From JARRQJ01 sp963761035 (GTDB lineage: Bacteria; Pseudomonadota; Gammaproteobacteria; DRLM01), in the NCBI GenBank assembly GCA_963761035.1, contig CAVXFH010000002.1, positions 1,178,001 through 1,242,000 on the forward strand: DNA of 64,000 nucleotides, in the 5' to 3' direction. Of the stretch, positions 51,823-59,974 are shown piece by piece. The notes below the pieces were generated by a model. The model was not told the origin of the DNA and did not search any database. It was given only the letters and a program-made list of their open reading frames with translations. The translations under genes and the position numbers were made by a program. The first letter of the stretch is position 1, and every line of letters starts with the position of its first letter.

Positions 51823-53301
51823 TCAACCGGCGGCCTTTACCATCCCGGCGGGAGATGGGTTGTTCCAGACAAGATCCAGCTCGCGCGCGGCGCGCACGTC
51901 GTCGAGCCGCTTCACCGGCAAGCTGTGGGGGGCGCCCTTCACCAGCGCCGGCTCGCATTCCGCCTCCCGTTGAATCTGTTCCATGGCCGCGACGAACCCG
52001 TCCAGGGTGTCCTTGCTCTCGGTCTCGGTGGGCTCGATGAGCAGACACTCGGGCACCAGCAACGGAAAATAGGTGGTCGGCGCGTGGAAGCCGTAATCCA
52101 GCAGGCGCTTGGCGAAATCCATGGCGGTGACATCCAGTTCCTTGGCCTGCGTCTTGAGGGTCACGATGAATTCATGGGTGGCGCGCCGCTTGGGGAACGC
52201 CGGTTTGAAACCGCGTTTGGTCAATTCCGCCATTAAATAATTGGCGTTCAGGGTGGCGAACTCGGCGACCCGTTCCATGCCTTCGCGGCCCAGCATGCGG
52301 GCGTAGATATAGGCGCGCAACAGCACGCCGGCATTGCCCATGAAGGCGGACAAGCGGCCGATGCTTTGCGGACAATCTTTTTCTGTGAGCCAACGATAGC
52401 TGTCGCCCTCCCGCGCCACCCGCGGTATCGGCAGGAACGGCAACAGACGTTCGCTCACCGCCACCGGTCCGGCGCCGGGACCGCCGCCGCCGTGGGGCGT
52501 GGAAAAGGTCTTGTGCAGATTCAGATGCACCACGTCGAAACCCATGTCGCCCGGCTTGACCTTGCCGAGGATGGCGTTGAGATTGGCGCCGTCATAATAG
52601 AGCAGGCCGCCCGCCTGGTGCACGATCCTGGCGATGTCGACGATGCGCCGTTCGAACACCCCGAGGGTGGACGGATTGGTGAGCATGATGCCGGCGGTGT
52701 GCGGACCCACCGCGGCGCGCAGGGCATCGAGATCCACGTCGCCCTGATCGTCGGTGGGAATCTCCCGCACCGTGTAGCCGCACATCACCGCCGTGGCGGG
52801 ATTGGTGCCGTGGGCCGCGTCGGGCACGAGGATCTCGCGGCGCGCCGTGTCGTTACGGGCGTCGTGATAGGCGCGGATCATGGCCACGCCGGCGAATTCG
52901 CCTTGGGCGCCGGCCATGGGCGTCAATGACACACCGCGCATGCCGGTGACGTCCTTGAGTATCTCCTGCAAGTCGTATAGACAGGCGAGGAAGCCTTGAC
53001 TCAGGGACGCCGGACTCAAGGGATGGCGATCGCGCAGGCCCGGCAACAACGCCAAGCTGTTACAGGCCCGCGGGTTGTACTTCATGGTGCAGGAGCCCAG
53101 CGGATAAAAATGGGTGTCGATGGAGAAGTTTTTCTGCGACAGGCGCGTGTAGTGGCGCACCACCTGTAACTCCGAGGCCTCGGGCAGCGCGGGCCGCCGT
53201 TTGCGCCGCAGCGCATCCGGTATATCGTTCACCGCGGCGACCGCCTTGGGCGCCTGTCCATAGGCGCGGCGCCCGGGACGGGATTGTTCGAAGATCAACA
53301 T
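51823..53301 (-). CDS. gcvPB: Glycine dehydrogenase (decarboxylating) subunit 2
   Basis: The second subunit of the two-part P-protein of the glycine cleavage system, which decarboxylates glycine with pyridoxal phosphate. The 492-residue sequence has FYPLGSCTMKYNPR near the start and the PLP lysine in VVHLNLHKTFSTPHGGGGPG. The start ATG at 53301 matches the usual N-terminus. It follows tpx by 19 bases and lies in the gcvT-gcvH-gcvPA-tpx-gcvPB operon. Confidence 0.96.
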   Translation of the reverse strand: MLIFEQSRPGRRAYGQAPKAVAAVNDIPDALRRKRRPALPEASELQVVRHYTRLSQKNFSIDTHFYPLGSCTMKYNPRACNSLALLPGLRDRHPLSPASLSQGFLACLYDLQEILKDVTGMRGVSLTPMAGAQGEFAGVAMIRAYHDARNDTARREILVPDAAHGTNPATAVMCGYTVREIPTDDQGDVDLDALRAAVGPHTAGIMLTNPSTLGVFERRIVDIARIVHQAGGLLYYDGANLNAILGKVKPGDMGFDVVHLNLHKTFSTPHGGGGPGAGPVAVSERLLPFLPIPRVAREGDSYRWLTEKDCPQSIGRLSAFMGNAGVLLRAYIYARMLGREGMERVAEFATLNANYLMAELTKRGFKPAFPKRRATHEFIVTLKTQAKELDVTAMDFAKRLLDYGFHAPTTYFPLLVPECLLIEPTETESKDTLDGFVAAMEQIQREAECEPALVKGAPHSLPVKRLDDVRAARELDLVWNNPSPAGMVKAAG

Positions 53302-53320
53302 AGTTACCTCTTTATGATGG

Positions 53321-53818
53321 TTACAGCGCCGCCAGGGCCTTTTCGTAATTGGGCTCCTGGGCGATCTCCGGCACCAGTTCCGTGTACCCCACCCGGTTAT
53401 CCGCATCGACGACCACTACCGCCCGCGCCGTAATACCGGCCAAGGGGCCGTCCTGAATCAGCACGCCGTAATCCCTGGCGAAGTCGTGCGAGCGCATCAT
53501 GGACAGGGTAACGACATTGGCGATGCCTTCCGCTTTGCAGAAGCGGCCTTGAGCGAAGGGCAGGTCCGCGGAGACGGTGAGGATCACCACATCGTCGCGG
53601 CCCTTGGCATAGTCGTTGAACTTCTTGGTGGAGATGGCGCATACCGAGGTGTCGAGGCTGGGTACGATGTTCAATAACTTTTTCTTGCCCTTGTACGTTC
53701 CGAGTTTGACATCGTTGAGATCCTTGTCCACCAAATGGAAGTCCGGCGCGGGGCTGCCGACCGCGGGAAGATTGCCGTTGGTGTGGATCGCATTGCCTTT
53801 GAGCGTAATCGTCGCCAT
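53321..53818 (-). CDS. tpx: Thiol peroxidase (Tpx)
   Basis: Reduces lipid and alkyl hydroperoxides using thioredoxin. The 165-residue protein has the peroxidatic Cys60 (PSLDTSVCAISTKKFN) and the resolving Cys94 (FAQGRFCKAEG), the pattern of atypical 2-Cys Tpx. It is placed between gcvPA and gcvPB, an unusual location, and so should be controlled by the glycine riboswitch together with them. Confidence 0.95.
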   Translation of the reverse strand: MATITLKGNAIHTNGNLPAVGSPAPDFHLVDKDLNDVKLGTYKGKKKLLNIVPSLDTSVCAISTKKFNDYAKGRDDVVILTVSADLPFAQGRFCKAEGIANVVTLSMMRSHDFARDYGVLIQDGPLAGITARAVVVVDADNRVGYTELVPEIAQEPNYEKALAAL

Positions 53819-53851
53819 GGTGTGCTCCTTTCAGAGGGTGATCAACAACCG

Positions 53852-55210
53852 TTATTGTTTCAGTATAGCGTCCAGCCGGGTCGCGTAAGCATCGAGATCG
53901 GCCTCGGTCTTGATCTCGGTGGCGCATACCAGCAGCGCCTCGCCCAGTTCCGGATAATCTTCCCGAAGGCTATATCCGCCCACGATGCCCTGCGCCGCCA
54001 GCGCCTCCAGCACGGGTGCAACGGGGCGATTGAGGCGCAACACCGCCTCATGAAATACGGGGCGGGTAAAGACGCGGGACACTCCGGGTAGCGCGGTAAG
54101 CTTCTCTACCAGGCGCACGGTATTGGCATGGCTGGCCGCCGCCACCCGCTCCAGTCCGTCCGCGCCCAGCAGCGCCATATAGATGGTAGCGGCGGTAACC
54201 GCCAGGCCCTGGTTGGTACAGATGTTGGACGTCGCCTTGGAACGGCGGATGTGTTGCTCGCGGGCCTGCAAGGTCAGGGTGAAACCCGGTTTGCCGTCGC
54301 GGTCCAAGGTGCGGCCGACGATGCGCCCCGGCATCTGCCGCACCCAATCCCGCTTGCAGCACATGAAACCGAAATACGGTCCGCCGGAAGACAGCGGAAT
54401 ACCCAAGGGCTGGCCTTCGCCGCACACGATATCCGCGCCGCTCTGTCCCCATTCGCCCGGCGCCTTCAGCAAGGCCAAGGACACGGGATTCACCGCCGCG
54501 ATTGCCAGCATCCCATGTTCATGGGCCCAATCGCACAGGGTATCCGCATCCTCCATCACCCCGAAAAAATTGGGCTGAGGGATGACCAGCGCCGCGAAGT
54601 CTTCGCCCTCGAAACGCGCCAGGGATTTGGGGACGGTATCGCCGCACTCTCCGCAATAGGGCAAGTCCACCAACTCGATGCCTTGATTGTGCACCACGGC
54701 ATGCACCACCTTGCGATAGACGGGATGTACCGTGGCCGGCATGAGAATGCGCTTGGATTTGGAATGGCGGTTGGCGCGCACCGCCATCAACACCGCCTCG
54801 GCCAAGGCGGAGGCGCCGTCGTAGAGCGAGGCATTGGACACATCCATGCCGGTGAGGCCGGCCATCATCGTCTGGTATTCATAGAGCACCTGCAAGGTGC
54901 CTTGGCTGGCCTCGGCCTGATACGGCGTATACGCGGTGTAAAATTCGCCGCGGGTGGTGATCTCCCATACCGCGGCGGGAATGTGGTGCTGATAGGCGCC
55001 GGCCCCGGCGAAGCACAGGGCGTTACCGTCCCGGGCGGCCCGTTCGGCCATCAGGCGCGCGACCTCCATTTCGGAAAGACCGGCGGGCACCTGCTTGAGG
55101 GTACTCCTCAGCGCCGCGGGGATTTCATCGAACAGATCCTCAATGCGCGCCGCGCCAACGGCGGCCAGCATGTCGCGGACTTCTTGTTCAGTGTGCGGAA
55201 TAAACGGCAT
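53852..55210 (-). CDS. gcvPA: Glycine dehydrogenase (decarboxylating) subunit 1
   Basis: The 452-residue first subunit of the split P-protein. It opens PFIPHTEQEVRDMLAAVGAA, with ISNASLYDG-type motif DVSNASLYDGASALAEAVLM. Split P-proteins are common where the gcv genes form a compact operon. It lies 42 bases after gcvH and 33 bases before tpx. Together with GcvPB it forms the active decarboxylase. Confidence 0.96.
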   Translation of the reverse strand: MPFIPHTEQEVRDMLAAVGAARIEDLFDEIPAALRSTLKQVPAGLSEMEVARLMAERAARDGNALCFAGAGAYQHHIPAAVWEITTRGEFYTAYTPYQAEASQGTLQVLYEYQTMMAGLTGMDVSNASLYDGASALAEAVLMAVRANRHSKSKRILMPATVHPVYRKVVHAVVHNQGIELVDLPYCGECGDTVPKSLARFEGEDFAALVIPQPNFFGVMEDADTLCDWAHEHGMLAIAAVNPVSLALLKAPGEWGQSGADIVCGEGQPLGIPLSSGGPYFGFMCCKRDWVRQMPGRIVGRTLDRDGKPGFTLTLQAREQHIRRSKATSNICTNQGLAVTAATIYMALLGADGLERVAAASHANTVRLVEKLTALPGVSRVFTRPVFHEAVLRLNRPVAPVLEALAAQGIVGGYSLREDYPELGEALLVCATEIKTEADLDAYATRLDAILKQ

Positions 55211-55252
55211 GACGCTACTCTTTAGAAATGCCTCCCCACGCTGCGGGCTGTA

Positions 55253-55648
55253 TCAATGTTCTTCGCTCTCGACCTGCGCCCGGTAACCGTCGGCGTCCAG
55301 CAGCGCATCCACCTCGGCCATGGCGGCGGGTCTGATGCGCATCATCCAGCCTGCGCCGAAGGGTTCCTTGTTCACCAGCTCCGGACTGTCGCTGATAGCC
55401 TCGTTCACCGCCACCACTTCGCCGGCTAGCGGGCTGTAGACGTCGGAGGCGGCCTTCACCGATTCCACCACGGCGCATTCCTCGCCGGCCTTGAGCCGGC
55501 GTCCCGGTTCGGGCAGTTCGACGAACACCATGTCGCCCAATAGATCCTGGGCATGGTCGGTGATGCCCACGGTAACGGTGCCGTCGCCTTCGCGCCGCAC
55601 CCATTCGTGACTCTTGGTGTATTTCAGCTCGGCTGGAATCGTGCTCAT
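55253..55648 (-). CDS. gcvH: Glycine cleavage system H protein
   Basis: The 131-residue lipoyl carrier that shuttles the aminomethyl group between P, T and L proteins. Its lipoylated residue is Lys65 in ECAVVESVKAASDVYSP. The start YTKSHEWVRREGDGTVTVGI is typical. The ATG at 55648 has a GGGC-type ribosome site upstream; a longer open frame upstream is not needed. Repeat sequence (55681-55832) lies between it and gcvT. Confidence 0.96.
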   Translation of the reverse strand: MSTIPAELKYTKSHEWVRREGDGTVTVGITDHAQDLLGDMVFVELPEPGRRLKAGEECAVVESVKAASDVYSPLAGEVVAVNEAISDSPELVNKEPFGAGWMMRIRPAAMAEVDALLDADGYRAQVESEEH

Positions 55649-55680
55649 CTGATTGCCCTTTATCAATGGATATAACTAAC

Positions 55681-55832
55681 ATCCCTCATCCCAACCCTTC
55701 TCCCGGAGGGAGAAGGGCTTTTTCTTCCCTCTCCCTCCGGGATTTATGCCCTTCAGGGTAGAGGGATAGAGGGTGAGGCAACTCTACCTAAATCTTTTCA
55801 CCTACTCTCCCTCTTCCTTCGGGAGAGGGATG
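55681..55832. repeat. Cluster of degenerate inverted repeats between gcvT and gcvH
   Basis: Three related units: CCCTCATCCCAACCCTTCTC/GGAGGGAGAAGGG, then CCCTCTCCCTCCGGGATTTA with TGCCCTTCAGGGTAGAGGGA, then CTCTCCCTCTTCCTTCGGGA with GAGAGGGA. They form hairpins between two cotranscribed genes, so they may act on mRNA processing or stability. Confidence 0.75.
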
Positions 55833-55881
55833 CATGGTTTACCACAAAGCTTAGAAATGTTCGTACGCCCGCATCACCCAA

Positions 55882-56973
55882 TCAAATCTCCACACAAACC
55901 TTGCCGTTGCGCACGAAGGGCGGTTTCACCACCTTGACGTCCACCGGTTTGCCGCGCATCTCCACCTGGCACACCGCGCCCGGGTCGGTATTCACCCGCG
56001 CCAGGGCGATGGCCCGTCCCAGCGTCGGCGAAAAACTGCCGCTGGTGATCTCGCCGATCACTTCGCCATGGACCATGATCTTTTGATGATTGCGCAACAC
56101 GCCCTTGTCCAACAGCACCAGGCCGATGAAACGCGCCACATCCGGTTTAGCGCGCTGCGCATCGAGCACGGCGCGGCCGATGAAGCCGCGATCCGCCGGT
56201 TCCCAGCCGACCGTCCACGTCAGCCCCGATTCCAGGGGCGTGGTGGTCTCGTCCATGTCGGCGCCGTAGAGATTCATGCCCGCCTCCAGGCGCAAGGTAT
56301 CGCGCGCGCCCAAACCGGCGGGCTTGACGCCGGCCGCCGCGAATGACCGCCATACCTCCGCCGCCCGGGTCGCGGGCACCATCAATTCATAACCGTCTTC
56401 GCCGGTATAGCCGGTGCGGGCGATGAAGATATCGCCTGCCGTCGCGAAGGTAAACGGCGCCTGCAAGGCCGCGGCGGGACCGGCCACTTCGCCGAGGGCG
56501 ATATGGACCTTGTCGCGGGCATGCGGTCCTTGCACCGCGATCATGGCGAGATCGCGCCGTTCTTGCACCGTCACGGCGAAGGGTGAGGCATGGCGCCGGA
56601 TCCACGCCAGGTCTTTGTCCCGGGTGGCGGCATTGACCACCAGGCGGAACTCGCGCTCGCCGCGGAAATAGATAATGAGATCGTCGATGACCCCGCCCTG
56701 TTCGTTGAGCATGCAGGTGTAGAGCGCCTTGCCCGGCGTCTTCAATTTATCGACATTGTTGGCGGCGAGATAGCGTAGGAATTCCCGGGTCCGTTCGCCC
56801 TTGAGATCGACGATGGTCATGTGAGAGACATCGAACATGCCGGCATCGCCGCGTACCGCGTGATGCTCGTCGAGCTGCGAGCCGTAATGCAAGGGCATGT
56901 CCCAGCCGCCGAAGTCCACCATCTTGGCGCCGGCGGTCAAATGGGTGGCATAGAGCGGCGTACGATTAGCCAT
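55882..56973 (-). CDS. gcvT: Aminomethyltransferase (glycine cleavage T protein)
   Basis: The 363-residue T protein transfers the methylene group from the H protein to tetrahydrofolate. The opening TPLYATHLTAGAKMVDFGGW and the folate-site motif RTGYTGEDGYELMVPA are family hallmarks, as is the C-terminal GKVCVEI-type end. It is the first gene of the glycine operon, downstream of the riboswitch. Confidence 0.96.
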   Translation of the reverse strand: MANRTPLYATHLTAGAKMVDFGGWDMPLHYGSQLDEHHAVRGDAGMFDVSHMTIVDLKGERTREFLRYLAANNVDKLKTPGKALYTCMLNEQGGVIDDLIIYFRGEREFRLVVNAATRDKDLAWIRRHASPFAVTVQERRDLAMIAVQGPHARDKVHIALGEVAGPAAALQAPFTFATAGDIFIARTGYTGEDGYELMVPATRAAEVWRSFAAAGVKPAGLGARDTLRLEAGMNLYGADMDETTTPLESGLTWTVGWEPADRGFIGRAVLDAQRAKPDVARFIGLVLLDKGVLRNHQKIMVHGEVIGEITSGSFSPTLGRAIALARVNTDPGAVCQVEMRGKPVDVKVVKPPFVRNGKVCVEI

Positions 56974-57050
56974 GGCGGCTCACCCGCGCCGACGCAACTG
57001 GCATGATGGTTTGCATTTTAGTATCGGCCATCGGCTCCCCCCGCATCCGT

Positions 57051-57086
57051 AAATAAAAAGGGCAACGCCGCGACGCGGCATTGCCC
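57051..57086 (-). terminator. Terminator of the glycine riboswitch
   Basis: On the minus strand GGGCAATGCCGCG/CGCGGCGTTGCCC forms a strong hairpin followed by TTTTTATTT. It lies directly downstream of the second aptamer, in the place expected for the expression platform. Confidence 0.85.
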
Positions 57087-57089
57087 CTC

Positions 57090-57250
57090 TGTCCGGCTAC
57101 CTGAGAGCTTTTAGCACCTTCGGTGGGCCGCGTGCATAAGCGGCCTCTCTCCAGAGTCAACGTCCCGCTGCGGTCCTTTTGCCTGAGCGATTCCGGGCTG
57201 GTTGCGCCTTCGGCGCCCCGCGGCTGGCGCAGGGTCTCTCCCGCGGGAGA
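57090..57250 (-). ncRNA. Tandem glycine riboswitch
   Basis: The minus strand shows both aptamers of the glycine riboswitch: GGAGAGACC, CGCCGAAGGCGCAA and CTCAGGCAAAAGGACCG for the first, then GGAGAG, ACCGAAGGTGCTAAAAGC and TCTCAGGT for the second. A terminator hairpin follows at 57051-57086. Glycine binding is expected to allow read-through into gcvT. Confidence 0.95.
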
Positions 57251-57267
57251 CAAGGTTGAAGCGACAC

Positions 57268-57296
57268 ACTATACCGGGGAGTAAGGTGGAAACCAA
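57268..57296 (-). promoter_or_regulatory. Predicted promoter of the glycine operon
   Basis: On the minus strand TTGGTT (57296-57291) and TATAGT (57273-57268) with a 17-bp spacer. Transcription would begin near 57261, just before the first aptamer. Confidence 0.65.
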
Positions 57297-57355
57297 GGGC
57301 CTTGGAAACGTCTCGGCATCCATAATCCTAATGCGGTAATGTGCGCGTCGCTACC

Positions 57356-58582
57356 TCATTTGCGCGCCAGCACCCTGCCGATGGTAAGCCCCTGGACGAT
57401 GATGGAAAAGGCCACCACCGCGTAGGTGATGGGGACGATGAGGCTGCGGTCATAACCGGCGGGCAGGGACAAGGCCAGGGCCACCGATACCCCGCCGCGC
57501 AGTCCGCCCCAGGTCAGGATCTTCACCGCGTTGGCGCTATAGTCCTGTACCCGGCGCAACAAGCCCAAGGGCAGGCCGACGCTGACGAAACGCGCCAGCA
57601 ACACGATGGGGATGGCCACCAGGCTGGCGATGAGATGCTTCATGGTATAGATCACGACGAAGACTTCCAGGCCGATCAATACGAACAACACGGCATTGAG
57701 GATTTCATCCACCAGCTCCCAAAAGATATCCAGGTGATGGCGGGTGTCTTCGGACATGGCGAAGGTCCGGCCGTGATTGCCGATGAGCAGGCCCGCTATT
57801 ACCATGGCGATGGGCGCGGAGACCTGCAAGTCTTCGGCCAGGGCGTAACCGCCGGAAACCAGCGCCAGGGTAATCATAATCGCCACGGGATTATCATCCA
57901 CACCCAGCAGCAGCCAAATGGCGGCCGTGCCTATCACTACGCCAAACACCACCCCGCCCAGCGCTTGCTGGGCGAACATCGTCGCCACCTCACTGGCCGT
58001 GATATGTGCGCCGCCGGTGGCAATACCGATCAATACCAGGAACATCACCACCGCCACCCCGTCGTTAAACAAGGACTCGCCGGCGATCTGCATCTCCAGA
58101 CTCTTGGGGGTATTGATACGCTTGAGGATGGACAACACGGCGATGGGATCGGTGGGCGAGATCAGCGCGCCGAAGATCAGGCAGTAAAGAAACGACAGAT
58201 GGATATCCAGGGCGTTAAATATCCACCACGACAAACCGCCGATGATAAAGGTGGACAAGATCACCCCGACGGTGGCGAGCAATAATATCGTCCAGCGCTG
58301 CTTGGCCAGTTCATAGAGATTGATGTGCAGCGCCCCGGAGAACAACAGGAACCCCAGCATGCCGTGCAAGACGGTCTGGTTGAAGTTGATGCTGCTCAAT
58401 AAACGCGCGGCATAATCCTCCAAGGTATAACCCAGGGCGTCCGCGGCCTCCAGGGAAAATTCAAGCACCACCGCCATCACGATCAATCCGACGCTGTCGG
58501 GCAACCTGATGAAGCGGTTATTCACGTAGCTGAATATCGCCGCCAAGACCAGCAGGATGGCGATGGTATGAAATAGGCTCAT
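57356..58582 (-). CDS. Na+/H+ antiporter (CPA1, NhaP type)
   Basis: A 408-residue membrane protein with about twelve helices. The NhaP-type motifs are present: GALISPTDPIAVLSILKR, GESLFNDGVAVVMFLVLI (with the ND pair of the ion site) and the WGGLRGGVSVALALSLP segment near the end. It exchanges Na+ for protons and helps pH and salt balance. The start is the ATG at 58582. It is not obviously linked to the glycine operon. Confidence 0.93.
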   Translation of the reverse strand: MSLFHTIAILLVLAAIFSYVNNRFIRLPDSVGLIVMAVVLEFSLEAADALGYTLEDYAARLLSSINFNQTVLHGMLGFLLFSGALHINLYELAKQRWTILLLATVGVILSTFIIGGLSWWIFNALDIHLSFLYCLIFGALISPTDPIAVLSILKRINTPKSLEMQIAGESLFNDGVAVVMFLVLIGIATGGAHITASEVATMFAQQALGGVVFGVVIGTAAIWLLLGVDDNPVAIMITLALVSGGYALAEDLQVSAPIAMVIAGLLIGNHGRTFAMSEDTRHHLDIFWELVDEILNAVLFVLIGLEVFVVIYTMKHLIASLVAIPIVLLARFVSVGLPLGLLRRVQDYSANAVKILTWGGLRGGVSVALALSLPAGYDRSLIVPITYAVVAFSIIVQGLTIGRVLARK

Positions 58583-58759
58583 GCACCAACTTTCATCGTT
58601 GTGTCTCGTATGCCTCAAGTCTAAACGGAAAACGTTATGTCAGCGAAGATCGGAAAGGCTGGGAGCGATGCGACCGCTATGCGCCCGATCGCGTACATGG
58701 TTATTGGCAAAGCCCTTTGCAGTCGACCGTGGTGATTAGACTGCTTCAGACTAAATTGT

Positions 58760-59974
58760 TCACGGCGCCGTGTACCGCGCCAAGGCGGGCAGATCGCCCG
58801 TCCGTCCCATGGCATGACGCATGATGAGCTGCTTGACGGGCGGTATCCTGTTGGTGAACGATAAGCCCGCGTTGCGCGCCCGGCGCAGCGGTTCCCAGTC
58901 GGCGCCGAACAGGCGTTTGAAGCCGTCCATGGCGGCCATCATCATGAGATTGTGCCCCTTGCGCCACCGTTCGTAACGGCGCAACGCCTTGAGCGAAGCG
59001 ATATCCTTTCCCTGCTCATGGGCGTCCGCCAACACCTCAGCCAGGGTCGCGGCGTCGAGGATGCCGAGGTTGACGCCCTGCCCCGCCAAAGGGTGCACGG
59101 TGTGGGCGGCATCGCCGATCAAGGCCAATCCCGGTTGCACATAGCGGTCAACATATTGCAGACGCAAAGGCAAGGATGCCCGCTCGCCAACGGACTCGAT
59201 GCGGCCCAGGGTCGCGCCGAAGGCCGATTCCAATTCGCGGCAAAACAGCGTGTCGTCCGCCATCAGTAACTGCCGCGCCTGCCGCGGGGACGTGGACCAG
59301 ACGATGGAACTGCGGCCGTCATGCAAGGGAAGAAAGGCCACGGGGCCGGCGGTCAGAAAGCGTTGCCAGGCGGTCTCGCGATGACTGTGTTCGCTGGCCA
59401 CCGTCGCCACTACCGCCTGTTGATCGTAGGTCCAGCCGCGGGCCTGAATACCGGCGAATTGCCGCACCCGTGATTGGGCGCCGTCCGCGCCCACCAGCAG
59501 GCGCGTGCGCAAGGTGTTGCCATTCGCCAGGCTCACGTGCATCTCAGCGCCGGCGCGTTGCAGCGCCGCCACGGCGGCGGGACAAAACAGCTCGATCCCG
59601 CCCTCGCCTTGCAGGCGCTGCCACAGCGCGTGTTGTATCACGCGATTCTCGATAATATGCCCTAAGGCATCTTCGCCCACCTCGGCGACATCGAAGTGAA
59701 TAAAACCGTCGCCGCCGGCATCCCAGACATGCATCTCGCGAAAGGGGCTGATGCGCCGCGCCGACATACCCGACCATGCGCCGAGGGCGGTGAATATCTG
59801 CTGCGAGGCGCGGGTGATGGCGGAGACGCGCAGGTCGATGGGGTCATCCGGACGGACATCCGGCGGCAACGCGGTTTCGATCAAGGCGACCTTCATCCCG
59901 CTGCCTTGCAGGGCGCACGCCAGGGTAGCGCCCGCCATGCCGCCGCCGACGATGATGACGTCAAATCTATCCAC
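58760..59974 (-). CDS. ubiI: UbiI/VisC-type FAD monooxygenase of ubiquinone synthesis
   Basis: A 404-residue flavoprotein hydroxylase. It has the FAD GxGxxG motif (DVIIVGGGMAGATLACALQG), the DG motif (LVGADGAQSRVRQFAGIQ) and the GD motif (LALIGDAAHTVHPLAGQGVN). It is close to E. coli UbiI (LRVSAITRASQQIF resembles its region), so C5 hydroxylation of the ubiquinone ring is likely. Its start overlaps the end of ubiH by 8 bases. Confidence 0.88.
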   Translation of the reverse strand: MDRFDVIIVGGGMAGATLACALQGSGMKVALIETALPPDVRPDDPIDLRVSAITRASQQIFTALGAWSGMSARRISPFREMHVWDAGGDGFIHFDVAEVGEDALGHIIENRVIQHALWQRLQGEGGIELFCPAAVAALQRAGAEMHVSLANGNTLRTRLLVGADGAQSRVRQFAGIQARGWTYDQQAVVATVASEHSHRETAWQRFLTAGPVAFLPLHDGRSSIVWSTSPRQARQLLMADDTLFCRELESAFGATLGRIESVGERASLPLRLQYVDRYVQPGLALIGDAAHTVHPLAGQGVNLGILDAATLAEVLADAHEQGKDIASLKALRRYERWRKGHNLMMMAAMDGFKRLFGADWEPLRRARNAGLSFTNRIPPVKQLIMRHAMGRTGDLPALARYTAP

